Below, piece after piece: positions 1-9,293 of a stretch of DNA of 64,000 nucleotides. Under the pieces are notes generated by a model. That model was given only the letters and a program-made list of their open reading frames with translations, had not been told where the DNA came from and did no database searches. Position numbers and translations under genes: made by a program. The first letter of the stretch is position 1; the number at the start of each line of letters is the position of its first letter. This stretch comes from Pelosinus baikalensis (GTDB taxonomy: Bacteria > Bacillota > Negativicutes > DSM-13327). Location of the stretch: NCBI RefSeq assembly GCF_020819555.1, contig NZ_JAJHJB010000005.1, positions 122,610 to 186,609 of the forward strand. The letters run 5' to 3'.

Positions 1-720
1 GAGTTGTTTATACCTGGTGCAGGGTATGATTATCTGATGTCTGCTGATTATTCTCAAATTGAGCTGAGAGTTTTAGCTGATATGTCAGGTGATGCTAATC
101 TCATTGAATCTTTTGCCAAAGAACAAGATGTGCATACTCGTACTGCAGCAGAAGTGTTTGAAGTTCCGATGGAAGAAGTTACTTCAGAATTGCGTTCAAG
201 AGCAAAGGCTGTAAACTTTGGTATTGTCTATGGTATCAGTGATTATGGTTTATCACGTGATACAGGTGTCAGTCGTAAAGAGGCGAGCCAATATATTGAA
301 AATTATTTTACTAAATATAATGGTGTGAAAGCCTTTATGGACAAAGCCGTTGGTGCGGCTCATCAACAGGGATATGTTACTACTTTGCTGGGACGTCGTC
401 GCTATTTGCCTGATATTAATAGCAAGAATTTTAATCAGCGCTCCTTTGCAGAGCGTACGGCGATGAATACTCCCATTCAGGGGACGGCTGCTGATATTAT
501 AAAAAAAGCGATGGTTGATGTATATCGAGCATTGCAAAAAGAAAAATTACAAAGTCGTATTCTATTGCAAGTACATGATGAATTGGTATTAGAAGTGCCT
601 ATTGGTGAAGTAGAGCAAGTCTCTAAAATAGTTAAAGAAGCAATGGAACAAAGTGTTACGTTAAAAGTTCCATTAGTGGTGGATGTAAAGATCGGGAAAA
701 ATTGGGCAGATGCGAAATAA
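1..720 (+). CDS. polA: DNA polymerase I, C-terminal part (partial at left edge)
   Basis: The reading frame is open from base 1 and encodes the last 239 residues of the family A polymerase domain; the start lies outside the window. Motif A is visible as DYSQIELRVLA, where the aspartate binds the catalytic metal. The O-helix motif B follows as RSRAKAVNFGIVYG, and motif C as QVHDELVLEV with the second catalytic aspartate. The protein fills repair gaps and removes RNA primers. mutM begins 29 bases after the stop with its own Shine-Dalgarno sequence, so polA, mutM and coaE probably form a DNA-repair-headed operon. The family assignment is certain; whether the missing N-terminal part keeps exonuclease domains cannot be seen. 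Confidence 0.97.
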   Translation, partial: ELFIPGAGYDYLMSADYSQIELRVLADMSGDANLIESFAKEQDVHTRTAAEVFEVPMEEVTSELRSRAKAVNFGIVYGISDYGLSRDTGVSRKEASQYIENYFTKYNGVKAFMDKAVGAAHQQGYVTTLLGRRRYLPDINSKNFNQRSFAERTAMNTPIQGTAADIIKKAMVDVYRALQKEKLQSRILLQVHDELVLEVPIGEVEQVSKIVKEAMEQSVTLKVPLVVDVKIGKNWADAK

Positions 721-749
721 CATCAATGACATGAACTAGGAGGTCAAAC

Positions 750-1574
750 ATGCCAGAAATGCCAGAGGTGGAAATCATTCGACGCAGCCTCATAGATAAA
801 ATTTCAGGGCGTACAATTGTAGAAGTTGAGTTTTTATTGGCGCGATTGGTGAAATGGCCTTCATCTGCAGAGTTTCAAGCTGTATTAACAAACAGAAAAA
901 TTGTGACTGTAGCGAGAAGAGGTAAATATTTATTATTCCATTTAGACGATAAGCAAGTCTTAGTTATACATCTTCGCATGACAGGGCGGTTGCAATATAT
1001 CACACGGGATGGAGAAAAAGACAAGTTTACTCGCATTATATTTAAATTAGATAATGGTGATTTATTGGTATATGCGGATACTCGTACATTGGGAACCTTA
1101 TACTTAATGCCCTTTGATGAATTGTGGAGAATTGCTGGTCTTTTTACTATGGGACCAGAACCCCTAACCCCTGAATTTTCGCTAGTTTACTTAACGGAAA
1201 TGCTGAAAAAACACCATGGAAAAATTAAAGCGATCCTATTGAATCAAAAATATATAGGCGGATTGGGTAATATCTATGTGGACGAATGCATGGCTATTGC
1301 TGGTATCCATCCAGAACGCATCGCTAGCAGTTTAAGTGAAAATGAAAATGAAAAATTGTATCATGCGATTAATAAAGTAATCGCAGATGGTATAGAGCAT
1401 GGAGGAACGACCTTCCGTGATTACCGTGATGGCGATGGGAAAAGTGGCAGTCATCAGTATCACCTTAACGTATATGGACGTAAAGATGAGCCGTGCCTTT
1501 CTTGCGGCACACCGATCCATCGTAAAGAGGTAGCGGGCCGTGGAACTCATTTTTGTCCAAAGTGTCAAAAATAA
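750..1574 (+). CDS. mutM: Formamidopyrimidine-DNA glycosylase (Fpg/MutM)
   Basis: This base-excision repair glycosylase/AP lyase removes 8-oxoguanine and ring-opened purines. The 274-residue length is normal. The start is fixed by family biology: the protein begins MPEMPEVE, giving after Met removal the N-terminal proline nucleophile and adjacent catalytic glutamate. A GGAGG site lies seven bases upstream. The C-terminal zinc finger is complete, with two CxxC pairs (CLSC near residue 247 and CPKC at the end). It lies between polA and coaE, a common Firmicutes order. I see no defect. Confidence 0.97.
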   Translation: MPEMPEVEIIRRSLIDKISGRTIVEVEFLLARLVKWPSSAEFQAVLTNRKIVTVARRGKYLLFHLDDKQVLVIHLRMTGRLQYITRDGEKDKFTRIIFKLDNGDLLVYADTRTLGTLYLMPFDELWRIAGLFTMGPEPLTPEFSLVYLTEMLKKHHGKIKAILLNQKYIGGLGNIYVDECMAIAGIHPERIASSLSENENEKLYHAINKVIADGIEHGGTTFRDYRDGDGKSGSHQYHLNVYGRKDEPCLSCGTPIHRKEVAGRGTHFCPKCQK

Positions 1575-1601
1575 GCACCGTAATTGTGGGAGGAACGCTT
1601 C

Positions 1602-2216
1602 ATGTATGTGATTGGTCTAACTGGTGGGATTGCAAGTGGTAAAAGTACGGTAAGTTCCATGTTGGCGAAACTGGGAGCTTACATTATTGATACAGATAAA
1701 ATAGCTCGCGAAGTGGTTATGCCTAAGCAGCCTGCCTTGCTTGCGATTATGGCTCACTTTGGTGATGAAATTATGCTGCCGGATGGAAATGTGAATCGAA
1801 AAATGTTAGGAAATATCATATTTCAAAATCCGAAGGAACGCTCCTGCTTGGAGAAAATGATTCATCCCTATATTGAAGCACAAGTTGATAATTGCATTAA
1901 GAAGGCGGAACAGCTGGGGCATAGGACTGTTGTTATCGATATACCATTATTATTTGAAGCAGGTTGGCAAAGTAAGGTTGATGAAATTTGGGTGGTTTAC
2001 GTTGATCCATCAGTACAGCTTTCGCGGTTAATCTCTCGCAATCAGTTAACCAACAAGGAGGCCATGGATCGAATTAATGCTCAACTCAATATAACTGAAA
2101 AAGCTAAGCGGTCACATTTGGTAATTGACAATACGTTAGATGTTGAGAATACGAAACAGCAGGTCATAACAGCATGGCTGAATGTACGTGAGAAAATGAA
2201 TAATGTTATGGCGTGA
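1602..2216 (+). CDS. coaE: Dephospho-CoA kinase
   Basis: This enzyme catalyses the last step of coenzyme A synthesis, ATP-dependent phosphorylation of the 3'-hydroxyl of dephospho-CoA. The 204-residue protein opens MYVIGLTGGIASGKST, in which GGIASGKST is the P-loop. The family motif DTDKIAREVV follows near residue 33. An upstream in-frame TTG at 1584 exists, but GGGAGG at 1588 is well spaced only for the ATG at 1602, and the family usually starts directly before the first beta strand. It follows mutM by 27 bases and is probably cotranscribed. Confidence 0.95.
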   Translation: MYVIGLTGGIASGKSTVSSMLAKLGAYIIDTDKIAREVVMPKQPALLAIMAHFGDEIMLPDGNVNRKMLGNIIFQNPKERSCLEKMIHPYIEAQVDNCIKKAEQLGHRTVVIDIPLLFEAGWQSKVDEIWVVYVDPSVQLSRLISRNQLTNKEAMDRINAQLNITEKAKRSHLVIDNTLDVENTKQQVITAWLNVREKMNNVMA

Positions 2217-2299
2217 ATGATTAGTTGTTCTACTTTCTGCGTGTTTTGAGTAGAATTTTGTAGGATGATACCTACTAACATAGTAACGGAGTGATTTTT

Positions 2300-2869
2300 T
2301 TGGGGATTTTAACCTGGATGAAAGTCCTGGTGAGGAATATAGTAATATTGGCCATTATTGGATATGGAGTATATAATACTGACTGGTTTCAAAAAAAATA
2401 TATTTACCCTTTCCCTTACCAGGATATTGTGTACCAGTATGCTCTGGAAAGAGAGTTGGATCCCTTTCTTGTTGCTGGTGTGATACGAACAGAAAGTAAA
2501 TTCGATACAAAAGCCGTGTCTCCTAAGGGAGCTTTAGGATTGATGCAGATGATGCCTGAAACGGCAAAATGGGTAGCCGAACAGATGGAAAATAATGACT
2601 TTACTACTACGCAGCTAGAAAATCCTGAAATAAGTATTAGTATGGGAACGTGGTATTTAGCATCTTTAAAAAAAGAATTTAAAGGTAATGAAGTATTAAT
2701 GTTAGCTGCTTATAATGGTGGCAGGGGCAATGTAAAGCAGTGGATGGGGCAATATGCATGGGATATGTCATTTCATGACTCTAAAAAAATCCCCTTTGGA
2801 GAAACTAAAAAATATGTAGATCGAGTTTTATATAGTAAAAAGCGCTATCAGGAGTTATATGGTAGATAG
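2300..2869 (+). CDS. Membrane-anchored lytic transglycosylase (SLT domain)
   Basis: This is a probable peptidoglycan lytic transglycosylase. A hydrophobic segment near residues 8-25 would act as signal or anchor. The SLT/goose-lysozyme-like domain follows: a catalytic glutamate in GVIRTESKFDTKAVSPKGA, then GLMQMMPETA, and AAYNGG toward the C-terminus. The length of 189 residues is typical of the short Firmicutes members. A TTG start at 2300 is preferred because GGAG sits eight bases upstream; GTG at 2291 and ATG at 2318 are alternatives. It precedes a solute-binding lipoprotein. Confidence 0.88.
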   Translation: MGILTWMKVLVRNIVILAIIGYGVYNTDWFQKKYIYPFPYQDIVYQYALERELDPFLVAGVIRTESKFDTKAVSPKGALGLMQMMPETAKWVAEQMENNDFTTTQLENPEISISMGTWYLASLKKEFKGNEVLMLAAYNGGRGNVKQWMGQYAWDMSFHDSKKIPFGETKKYVDRVLYSKKRYQELYGR

Positions 2870-2951
2870 GAGAGCGGTAGCTTTGCGATATGGAAGAATA
2901 GTGTCAGTAAGATACGAGATGATTAATCTGGCTCTTCTGAGGAGAATTGTA

Positions 2952-4583
2952 ATGATGCTTAGTCGCAGATGTAGTATAATGCTGTGTCTGCTAATGCTTG
3001 TTATGCTGGCAAGTGGTTGCAGTTCTAAAACCCTGCCAGATTCTCCAAAGAATGAGATCAAACCAGGCGGGCAATTAGTTTATGGTAGTTTGCAAGAACC
3101 AAACACATTAAACCCATTATTATCCGATCTTTTAGCAACTGCAGAGGTCAGTAGTTTGATTTTTAGCAGCTTGATAGTAAATGATGCAAGGGGAGAATGG
3201 CTGCCGGATCTTGCTCTTGAAGTTCCCACTTTGCAAAATGGCGGAGTAAGCCCCGATGGCTTAACGATAAAATATAAACTTCGTCATGGTGTAACTTGGC
3301 ATGATGGTAAATCCTTTACTGCAGAAGATGTTAAATTTACTTGGCAGATGATTATGAATTCAGGAGTTAATGTAATATCTAGAGAAGGATATGATAAAAT
3401 TCAGGCTATTGATACTCCTGACAGCTATACGGTGATTATACACTATAGAGAATATTATCCACCTTATTTAACCCTGTTTAAGAGTATTTTGCCAAAGCAT
3501 ATATTAGAAAAAGAAGACATTAATAAGTCTTCTTTCAATCGAGCTCCTATTGGTACAGGCCCTTTTAGACTTAAGGAATGGCATATGTCCGAAGCTCTTT
3601 TATTAGAAGCTAATACAGCGTATTATCGCGGTAAGCCTAACCTTGATTCCATCCTTTATAAAGTCATACCTGATACGAATGTTATGCTCAGTCAACTAAA
3701 AGTTGGCGCATTGGATATTGTGACTAATGTACCTTCATCTCAAATCGATCAAATAAAAGGTATCGAAGGTATTCAGGTGGTCAGTACTCCTAACATGATT
3801 TGGGAGCATGTTGACTTTAATTTAGACAATACCTTATTTCAGGATGTGAAGGTACGGCAAGCGATTGCTTTAGGTATCGACAAGCAAGCTCTTATTGCCA
3901 ATGTGTTGAAAAATTCAGCAAGTACAGCTGTAAGTGATCAATCCCCTTTATCTTGGGGATATAACCTTGCAATAACGCCAGTTACACATGATGTCGCAGC
4001 AGCTCGCGAACTTTTATCTCAAGCTGGCTGGCAGCAAGGAACGGATGGAATTTTTGCAAAAGATGGACGTAAGTTATCATTCTCCCTCAGTGTGCCAACG
4101 GGACATAAAACACGAGAGCTCGTAGCGCAAGCTATATCCTATCAATTAAAAGAAGTTGGCATCCAAGCAGAAGTTAAGATGGTAGAGGGAAAGATTTTCT
4201 TTGATGATCTTTTAAAGAATCGTCGGTTTGAAACAGTTATGTATGCCTGGGTTGCTGGGGTTGATCCGAATAATTTTAATTTGTGGAACTCTAAAAAAAT
4301 ACCAAATAGAAACAATCAATATGATGGTCAGAATTACTCTGGTTGGAGAAATGCAGAAATTGATGCTTTGACAGATCAAGGTATCCGTACTGTCGATATT
4401 GAAAAACGTAAACAAATATCCTTTCGTATTCAGGATTTGATTATACAAGAATGTCCAATCATACCCCTTTATTTTAGAAACAATATCGATGTGGTAAAAA
4501 AGAAGGTTATGAATTATCAGGCCAATCCAACCCCCTCCGGTAATTTGTGGAATGCTTGGCAATGGGGTTTTGCAGCAAAGTAA
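2952..4583 (+). CDS. Peptide/nickel-type ABC transporter substrate-binding lipoprotein
   Basis: This is a 543-residue extracytoplasmic solute-binding protein of family 5 (DppA/OppA/NikA type). The N-terminus is a lipoprotein signal with a lipobox LASGC about 24 residues in. The family hallmark LRHGVTWHDGKSFTAEDV follows near residue 115, and the C-terminal half has the usual NPN and PLY segments. The frame is open further upstream to 2859, but GAGGAG at 2939 and the signal peptide favour the ATG at 2952. No permease or ATPase is adjacent, so it is an orphan binding protein whose ligand cannot be told. Confidence 0.9.
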   Translation: MMLSRRCSIMLCLLMLVMLASGCSSKTLPDSPKNEIKPGGQLVYGSLQEPNTLNPLLSDLLATAEVSSLIFSSLIVNDARGEWLPDLALEVPTLQNGGVSPDGLTIKYKLRHGVTWHDGKSFTAEDVKFTWQMIMNSGVNVISREGYDKIQAIDTPDSYTVIIHYREYYPPYLTLFKSILPKHILEKEDINKSSFNRAPIGTGPFRLKEWHMSEALLLEANTAYYRGKPNLDSILYKVIPDTNVMLSQLKVGALDIVTNVPSSQIDQIKGIEGIQVVSTPNMIWEHVDFNLDNTLFQDVKVRQAIALGIDKQALIANVLKNSASTAVSDQSPLSWGYNLAITPVTHDVAAARELLSQAGWQQGTDGIFAKDGRKLSFSLSVPTGHKTRELVAQAISYQLKEVGIQAEVKMVEGKIFFDDLLKNRRFETVMYAWVAGVDPNNFNLWNSKKIPNRNNQYDGQNYSGWRNAEIDALTDQGIRTVDIEKRKQISFRIQDLIIQECPIIPLYFRNNIDVVKKKVMNYQANPTPSGNLWNAWQWGFAAK

Positions 4584-4625
4584 CAGGAAGAGAAAACCAA
4601 TTTACAAAGATAATTGAAAATCTTG

Positions 4626-4653
4626 TTGACATTTTGTTATGAAAAGGTATAAT
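4626..4653 (+). promoter_or_regulatory. Sigma-A promoter for the tRNA-Leu pair
   Basis: TTGACA at 4626 and TATAAT at 4648 are separated by 16 bases, a near-consensus vegetative promoter 55 bases before the first tRNA-Leu gene. Confidence 0.8.
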
Positions 4654-4707
4654 AGTATATGTCGGTAAAACAAAACTCTATAAAGTTGTGCTGAAGTAGT
4701 TTACTAT

Positions 4708-4793
4708 GCGGTCGTGGCGGAACGGCAGACGCGCTAGATTCAGGTTCTAGTGAGGGAAACTTCGTGGAGGTTCAAGTCCTCTCGACCGCACCA
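4708..4793 (+). tRNA. tRNA-Leu (anticodon CAG)
   Basis: This 86-base class II tRNA has a long variable arm and an encoded CCA. The acceptor pair is GCGGTCG/CGACCGC. The anticodon loop TTCAGGT sits between CTAGA and TCTAG, giving anticodon CAG, which reads CUG. It is the first gene of a two-tRNA unit. Confidence 0.96.
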
Positions 4794-4842
4794 ACTTTAC
4801 AATGTTTATTTTGTTAAACAAATATGCTTGCATATTTCATGC

Positions 4843-4928
4843 GCGGTAGTGGCGGAACGGCAGACGCACCAGCTTGAGGGGCTGGCGGGGGCAACCTCGT
4901 GATGGTTCAAATCCATTCTACCGCACCA
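4843..4928 (+). tRNA. tRNA-Leu (anticodon GAG)
   Basis: This 86-base class II tRNA has an encoded CCA. The acceptor arm is GCGGTAG/CTACCGC, and the anticodon loop TTGAGGG lies between CCAGC and GCTGG, giving GAG (codons CUC/CUU). It lies 49 bases after the CAG isoacceptor and shares its promoter. Confidence 0.96.
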
Positions 4929-4942
4929 AACCTTAACTAATG

Positions 4943-4971
4943 GCTTATAGGCTTTTGCTTATAAGCTTTTT
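4943..4971 (+). terminator. Rho-independent terminator after tRNA-Leu pair
   Basis: GCTTATA pairs with TATAAGC around a ten-base loop and is followed by TTTTT. Confidence 0.75.
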
Positions 4972-5191
4972 AATTTTATGTATACATCTTTTGCCGAGCG
5001 TGATTATGAATTTCCTAGAAGGATATAAGGTCAGCTGTTGCCATTTTCCCAAATCATATTTTAAAAGAGTATACTACTGTATTCGTAAAAAGAAAGTTAT
5101 TGTTTTAACAAAATAAGTATGTTAAAATAATAACAAGGAAGATGTAAGAATTATCCGACAATAATGTTGTAAATAGTAGGAGGGGATTTAA

Positions 5192-5374
5192 ATGTATACA
5201 AATGTTATAACGATTAAGAAATATCTATGTGACAATTGCCATTATCCCTTTATCATTTCAACAGAAAAGGGATAATTACCAACAAACTGTCCGTTCTGTA
5301 ACACTCCTTTCACTTGTGGAGCACCTGATATTTCTTTTGATGGTTTAGAAAGTGAAGAAAATCTAAAAAAATAA
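5192..5374 (+). pseudogene. Small zinc-ribbon protein gene interrupted by an in-frame TAA
   Basis: A strong ribosome binding site (AGGAGGGG) precedes an ATG at 5192. The frame encodes a first zinc knuckle CDNC within 15 residues, then reaches TAA at 5273. The same frame continues past the stop with a second knuckle, CPFC, then a cysteine and an acidic tail, ending at TAA 5372. Read through, it would be a 60-residue two-knuckle zinc ribbon. One base change in a codon between the two CxxC pairs would account for the break, so I call a recent nonsense mutation. Recoding of UAA is unlikely, as no special context is visible. The protein family was not recognised beyond the zinc ribbon. Confidence 0.65.
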
Positions 5375-5450
5375 AAAATATAAAATTAAAGATTCGGTCT
5401 ATGCAGAAGGAATAGTTCGCATTCGTTATTTTGCCGAATCGCTCTTGAAA

Positions 5451-5480
5451 AGTCTTTAGAATTTTTCTAAAGGCTTTTTT
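5451..5480 (+). terminator. Rho-independent terminator
   Basis: AGTCTTTAGA and TCTAAAGGCT form a stem with a five-base loop, followed by a run of six T. It ends the unit carrying the broken zinc-ribbon gene, about 100 bases before ung. Confidence 0.75.
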
Positions 5481-5587
5481 CGTAAAGAACCAGCTGGCTG
5501 TGTGGCTGGTAAAAAGGACGAAAATCGTGTTTTATAGCTATTTAATTAACTTTTTATGTATGCTATAATAAAAAACGGTGATGAAAT

Positions 5588-6262
5588 ATGATAATATTTA
5601 AAAATGATTGGCAAGAATTGCTTGAAGACGAATTTAAAAAAGACTATTACTTAAACCTGCGGCAATTTCTAATACAAGAATACCGAACCAAGACTGTTTA
5701 TCCAAATAAATATGATATTTTTAATGCTCTCCATTATACAGCTTATCAGAATGTAAAAGTGGTCATATTGGGGCAAGATCCATATCATGGGCCGAATCAG
5801 GCTCATGGATTAAGCTTCTCGGTGAAACCGGGAATCCAGGCTCCGCCATCTTTAATGAATATTTATAAAGAGCTAAAAGATGATGTAGATTGTTATATAC
5901 CGAATCATGGCTATCTTAAGCGGTGGGCAGATCAGGGTGTGTTGCTTCTTAATACCGTTCTTACTGTTTTAGCAGGGCAAGCGAATTCTCATAGAAATAT
6001 GGGGTGGGAACAGGTGACAGATAAGATTATCAGCTTGTTAAACCAAAGAGAAGAACCCATTGTATTTATTTTATGGGGAAGTAATGCTCAGTCTAAGACA
6101 AACTTAATTACGAATAAGAATCACCATATTATTAAATCGGTTCATCCTAGTCCATTATCTGCATGCAGAGGTTTCTTTAAAAGCAAGCCTTTTTCGAAAA
6201 CAAATACAATTTTAGCATCAAGGGGAAAAAGTCCCATCCATTGGCAGATTGATAATCTATAA
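5588..6262 (+). CDS. ung: Uracil-DNA glycosylase, family 1
   Basis: This enzyme excises uracil from DNA arising by cytosine deamination or dUTP incorporation. The 224-residue protein has the water-activating motif GQDPYHGPNQAHGLSFSV near residue 62 and the DNA-intercalation motif HPSPLSA near residue 185, both intact. Start: ATG at 5588 follows a weak GGTGATG region, and the sequence aligns with the usual N-terminus. It stands alone between two terminators, so it is probably monocistronic. Confidence 0.96.
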   Translation: MIIFKNDWQELLEDEFKKDYYLNLRQFLIQEYRTKTVYPNKYDIFNALHYTAYQNVKVVILGQDPYHGPNQAHGLSFSVKPGIQAPPSLMNIYKELKDDVDCYIPNHGYLKRWADQGVLLLNTVLTVLAGQANSHRNMGWEQVTDKIISLLNQREEPIVFILWGSNAQSKTNLITNKNHHIIKSVHPSPLSACRGFFKSKPFSKTNTILASRGKSPIHWQIDNL

Positions 6263-6297
6263 TGATTTGCAGATTTTTTTAAAAATATATATACAAC

Positions 6298-6333
6298 GCA
6301 AAAGACCTTAGCTTTAGAGCTAAGGTCTTTTGC
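6298..6333. terminator. Bidirectional terminator between ung and the DUF815-type gene
   Basis: A 16-base perfect stem (GCAAAAGACCTTAGCT with its complement) around a TTAG loop has A and T flanks suited to termination on either strand. It separates ung (+) from the convergent ATPase gene (-). Confidence 0.85.
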
Positions 6334-6334
6334 G

Positions 6335-7584
6335 TTATCTCTGGCTTAAAAGATGATTAATAAATTGTTGTCCTGTTCGTCCTGAACGTCTGTTATGCTG
6401 CCGTTCCCATCTTAGTGCTGCAGCCTGCAATTGTTCTAATGGCAGGTTAATTTTATTTTTTATTGCCAGTTGCTCTACAATAATAAGGTATTCTACTTGA
6501 CTTGGGGACAAATAGGTGAGAGTGATGCCGAAACGGTCTGACAAGGACAACTTTTCATTTACTGTATCAAAGCGATGTACATCATCTGAATTTCCTTTTC
6601 GATCATTTCTTTGATTAAATGCATTCTGTTAGAAGTGGCATAAATCAGAACGTTGGAGGGGGTTCTTTCCACGCCGCCATCAATAATGGATTTTAAATAT
6701 TTATATTCAATTTCAAATTCTTCAAAAGATAAATCATCAAGAAAAATAATGAACTTCTGAGAATATTCCCTGAGAATCCCCAGTAATTGATTTAAAGATT
6801 TTAGCTCTAATTTAGAAACTTCTATGAGACGAAGATTTTTGATAATAGGTTCATTTAAGAGTGCCTTAACAGAAGATGATTTTCCTGTTCCTGGGGAACC
6901 AATCAGTAAAATATTATTTGCTGGTTTATGATTAAGAAAGGCAAGAGTATTTTGTAGCAATGTTTCTTTTTGGTGCTCATATCCTGTTATATCTTGCAGC
7001 TGAATGGTATCATAATTCTTTATTCCTGTAAGGCCTGTACTGCTGTTCCAGCGCAAAGCGGTATAGTCGGACATGATGCCGCAAGAATAGCAAGAATAAT
7101 GATTCATTAGTTCCTGAACCAGAACATCAAGTGGGGTGGATTCTGTAGCAAAGTGATTATAAAGGGTTGATATATTACTTGTCGCTTTACTGTACACGGT
7201 TGGTACAAAATTATGAATTAAATCGATGCTATCTTTTCCCGTTATAGTAGGTAAATCTCGAATTAGAAAATTTTTTAAAACTTTGCAATCATGTAATGCT
7301 GCCTGATATAAAGTGGAACTTGTATCTAGCGTTCCATTGCTCTTTTCAGCAGTTTTACTAAATAGATTTTCATCTTTAGAAACTAAATAAATAATGTAAT
7401 TTTTTAGTAGATCTCCCTCTAAACGCAATTGTTCCGCCTTGATTAAAAGTTCACTATATAATTCATAGTATGTATAATGAGGGCAATTCCTTTCCCAGAG
7501 AAACTGTAATTTTTTTATAATGCTGTCGGAGAGAATGTTGCGATACAGTAATAAATTTTGTAGTACAAATTGTTTGTTATTCAT
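6335..7584 (-). pseudogene. DUF815-type P-loop ATPase, frameshifted
   Basis: The gene reads from 7584 to 6559 as 341 residues carrying a Walker A motif GSPGTGKSS and a Walker B motif FIIFLDDLSFEEFE. It then leaves its frame after NRMHLIKE. The family continuation is present one frame over: NDRKGNSDDVHRF, then NEKLSLSDRFGIT, running to the stop at 6335. Adding one A to the A-run near 6604-6612 (minus-strand GAAATGAT to GAAAATGAT) would join the two parts into one full-length protein of about 415 residues. The cause is a one-base deletion in a homopolymer or a sequencing error; a programmed slip is less likely. The C-terminal AAA+ lid region is separated from the motor core. Confidence 0.85.
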
Positions 7585-7689
7585 GGTAGAATCCTTCTTT
7601 CTATAATTTAAAGCTTATTTTATCACGAAGAAATTAATAATAGTATTGAGCATAGCAAGTCATTGTCATACTATTTGCCATTCGCATGA

Positions 7690-7729
7690 AAAAACCTTCT
7701 CCTTTTTTAGAATGAGGAGAAGGTTTTTT
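7690..7729. terminator. Terminator between carboxyltransferase and DUF815 genes
   Basis: AAAACCTTCTCCT pairs with AGGAGAAGGTTTT, with T runs on both strands. It lies just past the carboxyltransferase stop and would end its minus-strand transcript. Confidence 0.8.
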
Positions 7730-7763
7730 CGGGTATGCTGCATAAAATGTAGAGCTTTTGCTT

Positions 7764-9293
7764 TTACAGAGGGATATTGCCGTGCTTTTTTGCGGGTCTA
7801 GTTTCTGTTTTTGTTTTGAGCATGTTAAGAGCTTCGATGATACGGATTCTCGTTTCTTTAGGTTCAATAATATAATCAACAAAGCCCCGTTCAGCAGCTT
7901 TGTAAGGCGTTGCAAAATCATTTACGTATTTTTGTGTTTTTTCTGCCACCTCTGCATCTCCTCGAAAAATAATATTGGCTGCTCCAGCAGGACCCATTAC
8001 GGCAATTTCTGCTGTTGGCCAAGCGAATACCATATCGGCTCCGAGGTGTCTTGAGCACATACCAATATATGCTCCGCCATAGGATTTGCGGGTAATAACA
8101 GTAACCTTAGGAACGGTTGCCTCAGAATAGGCGTATAAGACCTTAGCGCCATGGCGAATGATTCCGCCATATTCTTGACTAGTGCCCGGCAGGAAACCAG
8201 GGACATCTACTAAAGTCACTAAAGGAATATTAAAGGCATCGCAAAAGCGGATAAAGCGAGCGCACTTATCCGATGTATTAATATCCATACATCCAGCCAT
8301 TACTTTAGGTTGACTTGCAATAATTCCTACACTTCGACCGTCCATGCGAGCAAAACAAGTGATGATATTTTGTGCGAAAAAAGGTTGAGCTTCATAAAAA
8401 TCACCAGTATCAACAATCATTCTGATGATATTTTTCATATCATAGGGAATTGAAGGATCATCAGCGATTGCAGTATTTAAGGCTTCATCCATACGATTTG
8501 GTGCATCTGTAGTTTCGTATTTAGGTAAAGAGTCAAGATTGTTACTTGGTAAAAAACTTAATAAATAACGAACCTGCTCTAGGCAATTTTCATCATTGGC
8601 AGCAATAAAGTGGGCAACCCCTGATGTGGAATTATGAGTCATTGCACCGCCTAATACCTCGGCAGAGACTTCTTCACCAGTAACAGTCTTTATAACTTGT
8701 GGTCCTGTGATAAACATTTGACTCGTCCTATCCACCATAAAAACAAAATCAGTGAGTGCAGGAGAATAGACAGCTCCACCAGCACATGGACCCATAATAA
8801 CTGAGATTTGAGGAATCACTCCTGAAGCCATGGTATTATTGAAAAATATATCACCGTATCCTGCTAATGCATCAACACCTTCTTGAATTCGTGCACCGCC
8901 CGAATCATTAATTCCAATAATAGGAGCTCCCACTTTTAAGGCCATTTCTTGGACCTTTACAATTTTAGCTGCATGCATTTCGCCTAGGGAACCACCGACG
9001 ACAGTAAAGTCTTGTGCAAATACAAATACTAAGCGACCATTGACAGTGCCATGACCAGTTATAACTCCTTCGCCAGGATTTTCCTGTTCTTCCATGCCAA
9101 AATTATTACAACGGTGTTTGATAAACTGATCAAATTCAATAAAAGTGTTAGGATCAAGAAGTTTAGCTATGCGTTCACGGGCGGTAAGTTTGCCGCTCGC
9201 ATGTTGCTTTTCAATGCGCTTTTCTCCTCCACCTTGCTTAATCTTTTCTTGTTTTCTTTTTAACTCATTAATTTTTTCGAAAACAGTTGCCAT
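7764..9293 (-). CDS. Biotin-dependent acyl-CoA carboxyltransferase (MmdA/PccB family)
   Basis: This 509-residue protein has the two crotonase-like carboxyltransferase halves. Visible motifs include GINDSGGARIQEG and GPCAGGAVYSPALTDF in the first half, and DVPGFLPGTSQEYGGIIRHG and GGAYIGMCSRHLGAD in the second. This is the family of methylmalonyl-CoA decarboxylase alpha subunit and propionyl-CoA carboxylase beta subunit, which move CO2 between biotin and propionyl-/methylmalonyl-CoA. The length equals the usual MmdA length, but sequence motifs alone do not separate MmdA from PccB. A frame extension upstream exists; the ATG at 9293 is chosen because GGAGG lies ten bases upstream. No biotin carrier or membrane decarboxylase subunit is adjacent, so partners must be elsewhere. 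Confidence 0.88.
   Translation of the reverse strand: MATVFEKINELKRKQEKIKQGGGEKRIEKQHASGKLTARERIAKLLDPNTFIEFDQFIKHRCNNFGMEEQENPGEGVITGHGTVNGRLVFVFAQDFTVVGGSLGEMHAAKIVKVQEMALKVGAPIIGINDSGGARIQEGVDALAGYGDIFFNNTMASGVIPQISVIMGPCAGGAVYSPALTDFVFMVDRTSQMFITGPQVIKTVTGEEVSAEVLGGAMTHNSTSGVAHFIAANDENCLEQVRYLLSFLPSNNLDSLPKYETTDAPNRMDEALNTAIADDPSIPYDMKNIIRMIVDTGDFYEAQPFFAQNIITCFARMDGRSVGIIASQPKVMAGCMDINTSDKCARFIRFCDAFNIPLVTLVDVPGFLPGTSQEYGGIIRHGAKVLYAYSEATVPKVTVITRKSYGGAYIGMCSRHLGADMVFAWPTAEIAVMGPAGAANIIFRGDAEVAEKTQKYVNDFATPYKAAERGFVDYIIEPKETRIRIIEALNMLKTKTETRPAKKHGNIPL

Noticed and set aside
7634..7921. 95-residue minus-strand ORF at the end of the carboxyltransferase gene
   Set aside because: It lies in another frame of the carboxyltransferase and across its terminator; it is a shadow frame.
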